DNA of 64,000 nt from a virus, in the IMG/VR virus record IMGVR_UViG_3300043827_000628, positions 1 to 64,000 of that record; one strand, 5' to 3'. The position numbers and the translations under genes were made by a program. The notes beneath the pieces were generated by a model that saw only the letters and a program-made list of their open reading frames with translations, was not told the DNA's origin and did no database searches. This document shows positions 47,857 through 57,800 of the stretch, one piece after another; position 1 is the first letter of the stretch, and each line of letters starts with the position of its first letter.

Positions 47857-50377
47857 TTTTATAAATTCATTTAAAAAGATTGAATTGCCTCTCTATGGGG
47901 TAAGACTTCCGGAATTTAAAGTTAAATCAGAGTACAAAAGGAATCTAGGTTTATCTGAAGATGCCTCTAATACCAACTTTTTAAAGAAATTGGCATATTC
48001 AAAATTGCCTATAGGTAAAGAATATAAAAAGCGTCTTGATTATGAGTTCGAGATTATCGAAGACTTAGGATTTATTGATTATATTATTTTGGTTTGGCTG
48101 GTCATCAATTACTGCAAAGAAAATAAAATTCCTACAGGTCTAGGAAGAGGAAGCGCAGCTGGAAGTCTTATTTTATTTTTAATAGGAGTAACTAAAATTG
48201 ATCCTATTAAACATGATCTTTACTTCGAAAGGTTTATATCTAAAATTAGAGCGAAAAAGCAAACTGTAGATGGAATAACATATTTGGACGGAAGTTTGAT
48301 GTGTGATGTTGATTTGGATATCTGTTATTATAATCGTCATAAAGTAATTGATTTCTTGAACGAAATATTTCCAAATAGAATTAGTAAAATACTGACATTT
48401 AACACGCTTAGTGGAAAATTATTAATCAAAGAGTGTGGAAAAATAGTAGAAGAAAAAAGTGAAACAGAGATGACTAGTGTTAGCTCCTTGATTCCAAAGA
48501 TATTCGGGCAGGTAAAAGACATTTCTGAAGCTTATCAAGATGTTGGAAAATTTAAAGAGTGGTGTGATGAAAATCTTGAGATTTATAGTATAGCTCTGAA
48601 ATTAAGAAACTTAATTAAGAATAAAGGCGTTCACCCTTCTGGAGTTCAGATTTCTCATAGTCCTTTGTCAGAAACTTGCCCATTAGAATTATCCTCAGAC
48701 AAAGAACAAGTAAGTGCTTTTGATATGAATGATATCAGTCAGTTTAATGTTAAGCTAGACCTTTTAGGCTTAAGAAGTGTTTCTGTAGTTTATGATGTAT
48801 GCAGTATGATAAATAAAAACATTGAAGATATAGATACAGAAGATAATTTTATATATCAACAATTACAATTTTTAAGAAATCCACATGGACTATTTCAAAT
48901 TGAAGCAGACACAAATTTTAAAGTTTGCAAAAAAGTTAAGCCAAGAAATTCAGAAGAGTTAAGCGCGGTACTAGCTTTAGCAAGACCTGGAGCTTTGCAA
49001 TTCGTAGATCAATATGCAAAATATGTAGAGACTGGAGAATTCCAATCTATCCATCCATTCTTTGATGATATTTTAAAACGAACAGGTGGAGTAGCTTTGT
49101 ATCAAGAGCAGCTAATGCAAATGGCGAGTAAGATAGGTTTTACTTTAGACGAAGCAGAAATATTGAGAAGAATTGTAGGAAAGAAAAAGACCGAAGAGAT
49201 CAAAACCTGGAAAGAAAAAATCGAAAAGAAATGCGTTAAAAATAATTTACCAAAAGAAGTAGGTGAAGTTCTATGGAAAATTCTAGAAGACTCTGCAAAC
49301 TATTCTTTTAATGCAAGTCATAGTCAAAGTTATGCAGCACTAGCTGCAATTACTATCTACTTAAAATTTAAGTATCCTAAAGAATTTTTCTTATCCCTAC
49401 TTAAAATGACTAGATTTGAACCCGATCCAATAACTGAAATATCTAAGATCCATAAAGAGATGGATTTGTTTGATATTAAATTATTACCTCCACACATCAT
49501 TAAATCTGAAATGGACTTTAGTGTTGAAGAAAATAATATAAGATTTGGACTTCTTTCAATAAAAGGTATTTCAGACAAATCAATTGAAAGACTAAATAAT
49601 TTTAGAAATAAGTATGCTACAAAATTTGACGTATTTAAATCTGCGCAGCAAGCAAAATTATCTATTAGAGTTTTATCTCCTCTCATACAAGCTGGAGCGT
49701 TAGAAAACTTTAAACAATCAAGAAGCAAAGTTGTATTAGAAGCTCAATTATGGAATATACTGACTCAAAATGAGCAAAAATATGCTATGATGTATGGAGA
49801 AAAGTTTGATTACGATTTATTCAAAATTATTAAATTTCTTAGCGCCACAAAAGACGAAAAAGGTAAATTCATAATTAAAGAAACCAGACTTGAAACAATT
49901 AGAAAATCTTATGATCCATATAAAAAGATATATGAGCAGAATAGCAAGAATGAAAGATTCGCTAATTGGTATTATGAAAATAAATTATTAGGTTATACAT
50001 ATAACACCACACTAAAAGATATTTTTTCAGATCAAAAGCCAGATCTTCTTAATATAAGAGAGATCAATGAAGCTCCTCAAAATCTACCAGTATTATTTAT
50101 AGGAGTTATTAAAGATCAATATTTAGGTACATCTAATAATAGTAAGAAAACAAGGTATTTAAGATTAAATGTTCAAGATGAGACATCAACAATCAATACT
50201 CTTATATTTAATGATAAGATTGAGGAATGTAAAGAGATGAACAGTTTTCTACCTAAAGAAAATAATATTGTTATTGTAAAAGGCAAAAAGAAAAGTGAAG
50301 ATGCTGTTTTTGCGGATCTTATAGCTGTTCAAGATCATAAAATATTTATGAAATTAGGCGAAATTAAAGAAAAATAA
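47840..50377 (+). CDS. dnaE: DNA polymerase III alpha, polymerase core
   Basis: An 845-residue family C polymerase lacking its PHP domain. Fingers and palm features include IPTGLGRGSAAGSLILFLIGVTKIDP (the G-R-G-S motif), SLMCDVDLDICYYNRHKVI (catalytic Asp158 and Asp160), VHPSGVQISHSPL and GLFQIEADTNF. The C-terminal half contains LARPGALQFVDQYA, GGVALYQEQLMQMASKIGFT and YSFNASHSQSYAALAA, then an HhH-like region and an OB-fold (LPVLFIGVIKDQYLGTSNN). DnaE is normally about 1,160 residues with the PHP domain attached. No beta-clamp gene is seen in the window. Confidence 0.9.
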   Translation: MMTNIDFINSFKKIELPLYGVRLPEFKVKSEYKRNLGLSEDASNTNFLKKLAYSKLPIGKEYKKRLDYEFEIIEDLGFIDYIILVWLVINYCKENKIPTGLGRGSAAGSLILFLIGVTKIDPIKHDLYFERFISKIRAKKQTVDGITYLDGSLMCDVDLDICYYNRHKVIDFLNEIFPNRISKILTFNTLSGKLLIKECGKIVEEKSETEMTSVSSLIPKIFGQVKDISEAYQDVGKFKEWCDENLEIYSIALKLRNLIKNKGVHPSGVQISHSPLSETCPLELSSDKEQVSAFDMNDISQFNVKLDLLGLRSVSVVYDVCSMINKNIEDIDTEDNFIYQQLQFLRNPHGLFQIEADTNFKVCKKVKPRNSEELSAVLALARPGALQFVDQYAKYVETGEFQSIHPFFDDILKRTGGVALYQEQLMQMASKIGFTLDEAEILRRIVGKKKTEEIKTWKEKIEKKCVKNNLPKEVGEVLWKILEDSANYSFNASHSQSYAALAAITIYLKFKYPKEFFLSLLKMTRFEPDPITEISKIHKEMDLFDIKLLPPHIIKSEMDFSVEENNIRFGLLSIKGISDKSIERLNNFRNKYATKFDVFKSAQQAKLSIRVLSPLIQAGALENFKQSRSKVVLEAQLWNILTQNEQKYAMMYGEKFDYDLFKIIKFLSATKDEKGKFIIKETRLETIRKSYDPYKKIYEQNSKNERFANWYYENKLLGYTYNTTLKDIFSDQKPDLLNIREINEAPQNLPVLFIGVIKDQYLGTSNNSKKTRYLRLNVQDETSTINTLIFNDKIEECKEMNSFLPKENNIVIVKGKKKSEDAVFADLIAVQDHKIFMKLGEIKEK

Positions 50378-50414
50378 CTTGATTTATAATTTAGTAATTG
50401 ATATCATATAATAT

Positions 50415-50996
50415 ATGATACAAATTTATAAACCTACTCCTCGTAATACTGGCACTGCTTGTAGCTTTTCCTTTAATAATTTAGATGGTAATTTTTATTT
50501 AAATTTAATTAAACAAGCTTCTTGGAATGACCAAAAAAAGATAGGTAGCTTTTCCGAGAACGCCCAAAATCCAGAAAAGAAGGTCGTTGTAAAACTGTCT
50601 AAGATCGAAGTATGTGGTATTCTAGATGCATTAGATAATAATAGAACTACAGATTTCTTTCACAATTCTGAAAACCAAAAATTAGGTATAAAATTTTCTC
50701 CATATATTCGCGATGATAAACAAGTGGGATATAGTTTAAACGTTATTAAAAATTCTAAAACACAGACTACTCAACCTGCGGTTAGCTTTCTCATTGGTTT
50801 TACATTTGCTGAAGCTAGAATGGTAACAGAATATATTAAGTTTGGGCTAAGTCATATATTTTCTACAGAACGCAGTGAAGAGATTAAAAAACTTAAAAAT
50901 GCAAAATCAAAAGCTATTGAGAACAAAAAGCAAAAGGATCAAGTAGAAGATATTGCAGAAGACGGTGATCTTTCTGAAGAAGAAGATCTCTGGTAA
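50415..50996 (+). CDS. putative ssDNA-binding protein (PUR-alpha/PC4-like)
   Basis: A 193-residue protein. The core YKPTPRNTGTACSFSFNNLDGNFYLNLIKQASWN, then KVVVKLSKIEVCGILDALDNN and SFLIGFTFAEARMVTEYIKFGL, resembles the beta-sheet-plus-helix arrangement of whirly/PUR/PC4-type ssDNA-binding proteins in large phages (recalled from memory). The C-terminus is acidic and ends SEEEDLW, like the protein-recruiting tails of SSBs. A TATAAT ends three bases before the ATG. It sits just after the polymerase gene, in keeping with a replication role. Confidence 0.6.
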   Translation: MIQIYKPTPRNTGTACSFSFNNLDGNFYLNLIKQASWNDQKKIGSFSENAQNPEKKVVVKLSKIEVCGILDALDNNRTTDFFHNSENQKLGIKFSPYIRDDKQVGYSLNVIKNSKTQTTQPAVSFLIGFTFAEARMVTEYIKFGLSHIFSTERSEEIKKLKNAKSKAIENKKQKDQVEDIAEDGDLSEEEDLW

Positions 50997-51001
50997 GAAT
51001 A

Positions 51002-52921
51002 ATGCGCAAAAAAGTAGTTTTTCAATCTGATTTTGCTTTGGCAAAAACAGGTTTTGGAAGAAACTCTAAAGCAATATTAAAGTATTTATACAAAACTGGT
51101 AAATATGATCTTATTAATTATTGCTGCGGCATGCAAAAAGGTAATGATCAATTAGATAGAACTCCATGGAAAAGCTTAGGATCATTGCCTAATACTCAGC
51201 AAGAAATAGATAAATTAAACAAAGATCCGCACTTAGCTAGAATAGCAAGTTACGGAGCGTATCTTATTGATGAGATTATTAAAGAAGAAAAACCAGATGT
51301 TTATATTGCTGTGCAGGATATATGGGGAGTAGATTTCGCAATAGATAAACCTTGGTTTAACAAAATCAATTCTGTCATATGGACGACATTAGATTCTTTG
51401 CCCATCTTAGACTCAGCAGTAAAATATGCGCCAAAAATTAAAAATTATTGGATTTGGAGCGATTTTGCAACCCAAGCTTTACATAAGCTTGGACATAAAC
51501 ATGTAAAAACTGTGCATGGAGCATTAGATATAGAAAACTTTTACAGACTATCAAATGAAGATAGGTTAAAACTAAGATCAAAATTTGGCATTGATAAAGA
51601 TAAATTTATAGTAGGTTTTGTATTTAGAAATCAGTTAAGGAAAAGCGTTCCTAATTTATTAGAAGGATATGCTTTATGGAAAAAGAATAACAACATTAAA
51701 AATTCTGGATTATTATTGCATACTCATTTTGGAGAAGGTTGGAACATTATCAAACTTGCAAAAGAGTATGGTATTGATACTAAAGAGATATATACAACTT
51801 ATATTTGTAAAAGTTGCGGCTCTTACGAAGTTAAAAGTTTTGAAGGACAAGATTTAAATTGCAAATTCTGCGACACAGAAAAATCGCAGGTAACTACAAA
51901 TGTAGGTTTAGGTATATCAGAGAAAGAATTAAATGAAGTATACAATCTTATGGATGTATACTGTCATCCATTTACAAGTGGTGGTCAAGAAATACCAATT
52001 CAAGAAGCGAAATTGACAGAACTAATTACCCTTGTAACAAATTATTCCTGTGGCGAAGAGATGTGCAAAAATGAAGCAGCAAGCTTGTCTCTTAATTGGT
52101 TTAAATATAGAGAGCACGGGACAGAATTTATTAAAGCTTCAACTGATCCAAAATCAATAGCAGAAAATATACAGAAAGTATATTTCATGGATCTGGAAAG
52201 TAGATTAAAGCTTGGTAAACAAGCAAGACAATGGACAATAGAGAACTATTCTGTTGAAATTATAGGAAAAATTATTGAAGAATTTATCGACTCTTGTCCG
52301 TTTATTGATAAACAAATGTCTTTCAAGATAGAAGAAAAAAATCCTTATCACACCGTTCCCGAAATTAAAGATGATTCTGAATGGGTAAAATATCTTTATC
52401 ACAATATCTTAAATACAAAAAATGTAGATGAAAAAGATGAAGGACATAAATACTGGATGCAAGAGATAAAGAAGGGAATGAAACGAATAGATATTGAGAA
52501 TTATTTTCGTCAAATAGCTCTTCAAGATAACAATAAAAATAAGACGGTATCTTTTGACGATGTCTTAGATAAAGATGACGCTGGTAAAAGATTACTTTTT
52601 GTCATGCCAGAAAGCATTGGGGATGTATTCTTGTCAACAAGTTTATTCAAATCAATTAAAGAACAATATCCAGAATATAATTTATATGTTGCTACAAAAC
52701 CAGAATATTTTGAAGTATTAGAAGGAAACCCATATATACATAAAACCATACAATACATTTCTCAAATGGATAGTCTAGTTTGGTTAGAAGGAATTGGCTC
52801 ACATAAAGGATATTTTGAAATTGCTCTTTTACCTTATTCTCAGACTCAAAGATTCTTGACATATCTTCATAATGGTAAAACAAATATAGCTTATAAGGAT
52901 TATAAATATGCATCTAGTTGA
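51002..52921 (+). CDS. GT4-like glycosyltransferase fused to the first half of a GT9 domain
   Basis: A 639-residue protein. Residues 1-450 are a GT-B, GT4-like enzyme (FQSDFALAKTGFGRNSKAILKYLY, then LMDVYCHPFTSGGQEIPIQEAKL) with an inserted zinc ribbon (CKSCG near 51810 and CKFC near 51863). The last 110 residues (RLLFVMPESIGDVFLSTSLFKSIKEQYPEYNLYVATKPEYFEVL...) match the N-terminal Rossmann half of a GT9 heptosyltransferase. The frame ends within that domain. The second half is encoded by the next gene, which overlaps by 14 bases. Confidence 0.75.
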   Translation: MRKKVVFQSDFALAKTGFGRNSKAILKYLYKTGKYDLINYCCGMQKGNDQLDRTPWKSLGSLPNTQQEIDKLNKDPHLARIASYGAYLIDEIIKEEKPDVYIAVQDIWGVDFAIDKPWFNKINSVIWTTLDSLPILDSAVKYAPKIKNYWIWSDFATQALHKLGHKHVKTVHGALDIENFYRLSNEDRLKLRSKFGIDKDKFIVGFVFRNQLRKSVPNLLEGYALWKKNNNIKNSGLLLHTHFGEGWNIIKLAKEYGIDTKEIYTTYICKSCGSYEVKSFEGQDLNCKFCDTEKSQVTTNVGLGISEKELNEVYNLMDVYCHPFTSGGQEIPIQEAKLTELITLVTNYSCGEEMCKNEAASLSLNWFKYREHGTEFIKASTDPKSIAENIQKVYFMDLESRLKLGKQARQWTIENYSVEIIGKIIEEFIDSCPFIDKQMSFKIEEKNPYHTVPEIKDDSEWVKYLYHNILNTKNVDEKDEGHKYWMQEIKKGMKRIDIENYFRQIALQDNNKNKTVSFDDVLDKDDAGKRLLFVMPESIGDVFLSTSLFKSIKEQYPEYNLYVATKPEYFEVLEGNPYIHKTIQYISQMDSLVWLEGIGSHKGYFEIALLPYSQTQRFLTYLHNGKTNIAYKDYKYASS

Positions 52922-54080
52922 AACATACGCCTTAAATTGTGGATTAAAAATTGATAAGCCTTTTATATATGAAAAGTATTGCCCAATACCATTCAATAAA
53001 TATATATCTTTTCAACCGTGCAGTAAATATGATTCTAAAAGCTATGATCTTTGGCAAGAAGTAATTAATCAAATTCATCCAAAATTAATAGAAAAAGATA
53101 TTCATATCATTCAAATTGGCGGAAAAGATGAAAAGCCAGTAGATAATTGTTACCACTTGCAAGGGAAAACAACGATTAATCAAGCTGCTTACATTATTAA
53201 AAGGGCAATAATGCACTTTGGAGCAGATAGCTTCGGAGTACATATCGCTAGTAGTTATGATAAACCTATTGTGGCTCTTTATTCTAATGGTAGGCCAGAA
53301 AATGCAGGGCCTTATTTTGGTAATAAAAATAATGTAAAATTAATAGAAATTGACAAGAAAGACCGTAGACCTAGTTATTCGGCCCAAGAAAGTCCCAAGA
53401 CTATTAATGAAATTGATCCAATTGAAGTGGCTAATTCAATATTGAAATTTTTAGATCTAGAAGATGTTAAATTAAAAACATTGTATATTGGGAATGAATA
53501 TCATAGAAAATTAATTGAAGCTGTTCCAGACTCTGTTATATCTGATATCTCTAAACTAGGAGTAAATTCCTTGATTATGAGATTAGATTACGAGTTTAAT
53601 GAAAATGCGCTAGTAGAACAACTGAAAAGAAATAATTGTTCAATCTATACTAATAAGCCAATTAAATATAGTATATTAAATCAATATAAAAATAATATAG
53701 CGCAAATCATTTATAATTTAGATGAAAATCATGATATTAACTTTGTTAAAGATCTGAAAAAATTAGCAAAACCATTTGTGGTTTTGACTTATCTTTCTGA
53801 TGATTTCGTTCAGTCTATTAAATATGATTATATGGAGTATAGTAAAATATTAAAATTAAATAAAACAATTAAAAATAATATACCTCAGTTAAAGGATCGA
53901 GACCTAACAAATGTATATTATAAATCTAATAAAATTACTATAAGTAAAGGAAAAGTATATAATTCTAAAGCTACTTATAAAACTGGTATAATATATGAGG
54001 GTAAACCTATAAAAGTAGTAGATAATCCGGACTTTTGGGAAGAAGCAAAATATTTTTACATATTTGAGTTGACAACTTAA
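52908..54080 (+). CDS. GT9-like C-terminal half with an extra domain
   Basis: A 390-residue protein beginning at ATG inside the end of the previous gene (MHLVETYALNCGLKIDKPFIYEKY). Residues 1-170 are the C-terminal half of a GT9 domain (KYISFQPCSKYDSKSYDLWQEVI, then RAIMHFGADSFGVHIASSYDKPIVALYSNG, the H-x-G...A-x-x-x-x-P-x-V-x-L signature). The last 220 residues (from about DLEDVKLKTLYIGNEYHRKL) are unrecognised. Together the two genes supply one GT9 fold. The frame relation is +1, so either the two chains associate or there is a rare frameshift. Confidence 0.7.
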   Translation: MHLVETYALNCGLKIDKPFIYEKYCPIPFNKYISFQPCSKYDSKSYDLWQEVINQIHPKLIEKDIHIIQIGGKDEKPVDNCYHLQGKTTINQAAYIIKRAIMHFGADSFGVHIASSYDKPIVALYSNGRPENAGPYFGNKNNVKLIEIDKKDRRPSYSAQESPKTINEIDPIEVANSILKFLDLEDVKLKTLYIGNEYHRKLIEAVPDSVISDISKLGVNSLIMRLDYEFNENALVEQLKRNNCSIYTNKPIKYSILNQYKNNIAQIIYNLDENHDINFVKDLKKLAKPFVVLTYLSDDFVQSIKYDYMEYSKILKLNKTIKNNIPQLKDRDLTNVYYKSNKITISKGKVYNSKATYKTGIIYEGKPIKVVDNPDFWEEAKYFYIFELTT

Positions 54081-54103
54081 TAAAATAGTGGTACCATTCT
54101 TAA

Positions 54104-54895
54104 ATGGAAGAATCAATATCTATTAATAGTACAGAGTTAGCTAAAGCGACAATCCAGAATGTTGATGATCTTACTGTTGTTCAACCTAGAGTTAGTCCAC
54201 CAAAGTTCTTTGTAAGAAATTGTTATGGTCTTATTGAAAATGATAATATCAACTATGTATTCAATGATGATGGATCTATCAATTGGAGAGGAATGGTTAA
54301 GCAGCAATATCTTGTACCAAATCGTCAAAGAACACAAGAAACAGATGTTTCAAAATTGGAGGATAAAGATCTTCTTATCCTTTTGGGTGGGATTAAAGAG
54401 CTAGCTCAAATCAGAGGTTTTACAAGTGTTGAATATAAAGTCGTTACAGCAACAGACAATTATTTTGCAACATCTTGTAAGATTACATGGGCTCCTAACT
54501 ATGAGACAGAGAATCGTCCAGTAGTGTTCGAAGCCCTTGCGGATGCTTCTCTTGTGAACACAAAAGACTTTGCTCGTTACTTCTTGGCGGCAATCGCAGA
54601 GAATAGGGCATTTGTTAGATGTGTCCGTAATTTTTTAAAGATTAATATTGTTTCCCAAGAAGAGCTTGGAGATGTAAAACTTGGGCTTGTAGCAAAAGAA
54701 AACTTTGAAAAAGAAAACCCAATGAATCCAACACTTCTTCTAGAGAAGATTATGCAGGATAAAGGGATCACTTTTGATGTTCTAAAAAAGAGATTAGTAA
54801 AAGAAAAATTTGACAGTGCAGATAATTTTAATTCAATTAAAGATGTACCAAAAAGTAAAGTTTTTGAATTAATTGAAAGAATTAAAAAGGTTTAA
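54104..54895 (+). CDS. putative recombination / single-strand annealing protein
   Basis: A 263-residue protein. The central region (LLILLGGIKELAQIRGFTSVEYKVVTATDNYFATSCKITWAP, then VVFEALADASLVNTKDFARYFLAAIAENRAFVRCVRNFLKI) has the length and pattern of Rad52/Sak-type annealing proteins common in phages, and I recall close phage relatives. The C-terminal 80 residues are helical and charged (LLEKIMQDKGITFDVLKKRLVKEKF). The assignment is tentative: no catalytic motif exists in this family. The stop forms TTAA with the facing tail gene. Confidence 0.5.
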   Translation: MEESISINSTELAKATIQNVDDLTVVQPRVSPPKFFVRNCYGLIENDNINYVFNDDGSINWRGMVKQQYLVPNRQRTQETDVSKLEDKDLLILLGGIKELAQIRGFTSVEYKVVTATDNYFATSCKITWAPNYETENRPVVFEALADASLVNTKDFARYFLAAIAENRAFVRCVRNFLKINIVSQEELGDVKLGLVAKENFEKENPMNPTLLLEKIMQDKGITFDVLKKRLVKEKFDSADNFNSIKDVPKSKVFELIERIKKV

Positions 54896-57800
54896 CTAAC
54901 AATTTTTAGCGTACCACTTTGGACGTAAATTGCTCCTCTTGGTAAACCTACCGAAGATGTAGGAATATTATTAACATCAAAATGGATTGGAGAAACTCCA
55001 GGATTTACCCCAGTTATATAAATACCACTAGCAAAATGCATAGTTAATGTATTTGTACCAAGATTTCTTTTTGTAGAAGTTGTGCTATCTCCAAGAACTA
55101 AACACCCACTCTGATTAATATTAATATTTCTACCAACTCCATAACTGTAAGAACCATTGATAATATTATCACTTCCACCAACTATTGCAGAATATGATCC
55201 AGATATGACATTAGATTTTCCTCCTAATATTGCTGAACTTAAACTTTCATTAGGAGTAGATCTATCAGTATTTTGAATATAATTTCTTTCTCCACCTACG
55301 ATAACTGCATTTTGAACACTACCAGTAATTATATTTAAATTACCAGCGAGAACACCGCAGAAAGCAGTCTTTGGGGCTTCAATTTCGCTAACGAAATCAG
55401 AGATAATATTTGAACGACCACCAGGAATAACATTATAATCTCCAAAAATTATATTTTTAACGCCTCCTCCAATAACAGAAACAAGTCCTTTAATATAATT
55501 ACCTGTTCCTCCACCAATTGTAGAACTTCCTACGTCATCAAATCCAAATCCTGCAAGTCTTCCGTATGAACTTTCGCCTAAAAAGTTTCTTGTTAATACT
55601 AAATCTCTTGTTAAGTCTGTTATAATATAATCATAATTTAAATCTAATAATTCTTGACCAGATATATTATCAGAAATTTTTATATTAAATCTGGAACGAT
55701 TAGCAGAAGTAAAGATATTATAATATAAATTATTATTCGAAGTTGCACGACCAAATACTTTGACTTCTGCAGATGCAGAATTTTCAGTACCAATTACAAT
55801 TTCATTCGATAATGTATAATTCTCATAGCCTAATATCTTGCTAACAGCAGAATATTCTTGATATCCTGTGCCCTCTACAGCAAGATAATTAACTCTTACT
55901 CGTTCTCCACTATTTAAATTTTTTGATAATTTTATAGAGAATCCTGTTTTTGTTATATCTTGAATATTAACAATATAATAATTTGTTTCATTTATATTTT
56001 GTAAATTAAATAATACCTCTGGTTTTTTATTCAATGTTAAATTAAATGGAATGTCAAATGTATTTTCTACTCCTGATATAATTGTTGAAGAAGCATAATG
56101 ATATCCAGAGTCAAATGGGTATCGACCAGATCTATAAATACCTATATTAAATCCAATATTTTCAAGGAGATTTGCGCCAAAATTAATATCAAAAGTGTTT
56201 GTACCATGATTTGACGTAGAATAAGGATAGAAATTTTCTCCTGTTATCATCTCATCAATAATTGGAATATATTCAACGCTACTATATCCAGAAAGTAGAT
56301 CTATAGTATAACTTGAATTTCCAAGAGATAATCCAGTACTATATACTTGTAGATTATCATTAATAATCGTACCAGTATAACTTACAGCATCCAAAAAGAT
56401 ATATTCATTCGAAGAATCAATATCATTATTTAATTTTATTTTTAAAATATTTTTTCCTGTTTCACGTATCTTGGCTATATAAAGATCATTTGAATCTGGT
56501 TTGAAAACATTTTGGAAAACATGTGAAGCTCTTGCTATAGGAATATCAAAATGAACTCCAGTACCGAATATCATATTATTAAAAGGTTTAATACTACCGA
56601 TTTCTAAAATTTTGCCGCTATTTTCGTTAACACCTGTAAAGTAGCCTTTGTTTCCTGCGAAGAAATGAACTATAACATTTTCATCTAGATTCTTAGAAAA
56701 TACTATATTAAATCCAGATCTATCAATACCTGTAATGTAATTTTTATAAAAATCTTGAGATTGTATGGTATTTAATACAATTAGATCGTCTGTATCAACA
56801 AAAGGTGTATTAAAATTAATTTTCACATCTTTATTTCCAGCATTAATTCCAGTTTTAAATACTTTAAATTGACAAACCTTATCATCTTCTTGGAAAGACC
56901 CAGAATAAAGATTTTCAGATAAAATGCTTACCCAAGACAATAGATTAATTGTTAAATCTTCTGTATCAAGAATATTAGCAAATTCAACATCATAGCTTGT
57001 AGATGTAATATTACCATATTTAATATCATAGAAATCTTCTTCACCAGTTTTTTCTATGTTATGTAATACAGCTAATTGATTGGTATAAAGAAATAATGGA
57101 TATTTAATATTTAGAATTTGTTGACCTGTTACTGGCACAGAAAAGATTTGATTTCCAATTCCAGCAAGACCAGTTGATAAAGCATCTACAACATTTGCTC
57201 TACCTCCACCAATATTACAAAACGATCCGATAATTTTATTATTCTTTCCGCCAACAATATTAGAGTCTTCAGAATTAAATACGTCAAGACCAGTAATTAA
57301 ATTGTCTTGTCCTGCTACGATTGAAGATCTTTTGGTTCCTGTAGCAAAATTACTTGTGCCGAATATAAATACGTTATCAGAACCAGTTTCAATAACGTTA
57401 TTTAGTCCGAGAGCTACAGAATGGTTAGATCTAACAACATTGTTCGCATTTGTAATATCTCTAGAAGTTGTAAGAATACCAGAAAGTGGTCCAACAATAT
57501 CTAAACCAAGACCATTAAATTTAATATAATTTTCTGAATTTCCAACTCTAAATTTTGGTTTATAAGGATTATCAGTATTGTCATAACCTAAAAAGAATCC
57601 ACTTCCAAGATTTGAATCTATATCATTTACGCTTTTTATAATACCACTAGGAATTCCAAGTCTTCCTACATTAACTAACGATGTGATATTAGACTGTTCT
57701 GCAAGTAAAATTTGAGTAGCTGTAGCGCTGAACTCATTTGAAAAAGCAATCCAATTTATATTTGAAGGACCAGGAATTGAATTAATATTTGTAATTGCTG

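Noticed and set aside
52905-52925. Programmed +1 frameshift joining the two halves of the GT9 domain
   Set aside because: No recognisable slippery sequence or downstream stimulatory structure was seen. Overlapping genes with reinitiation explain the arrangement as well.
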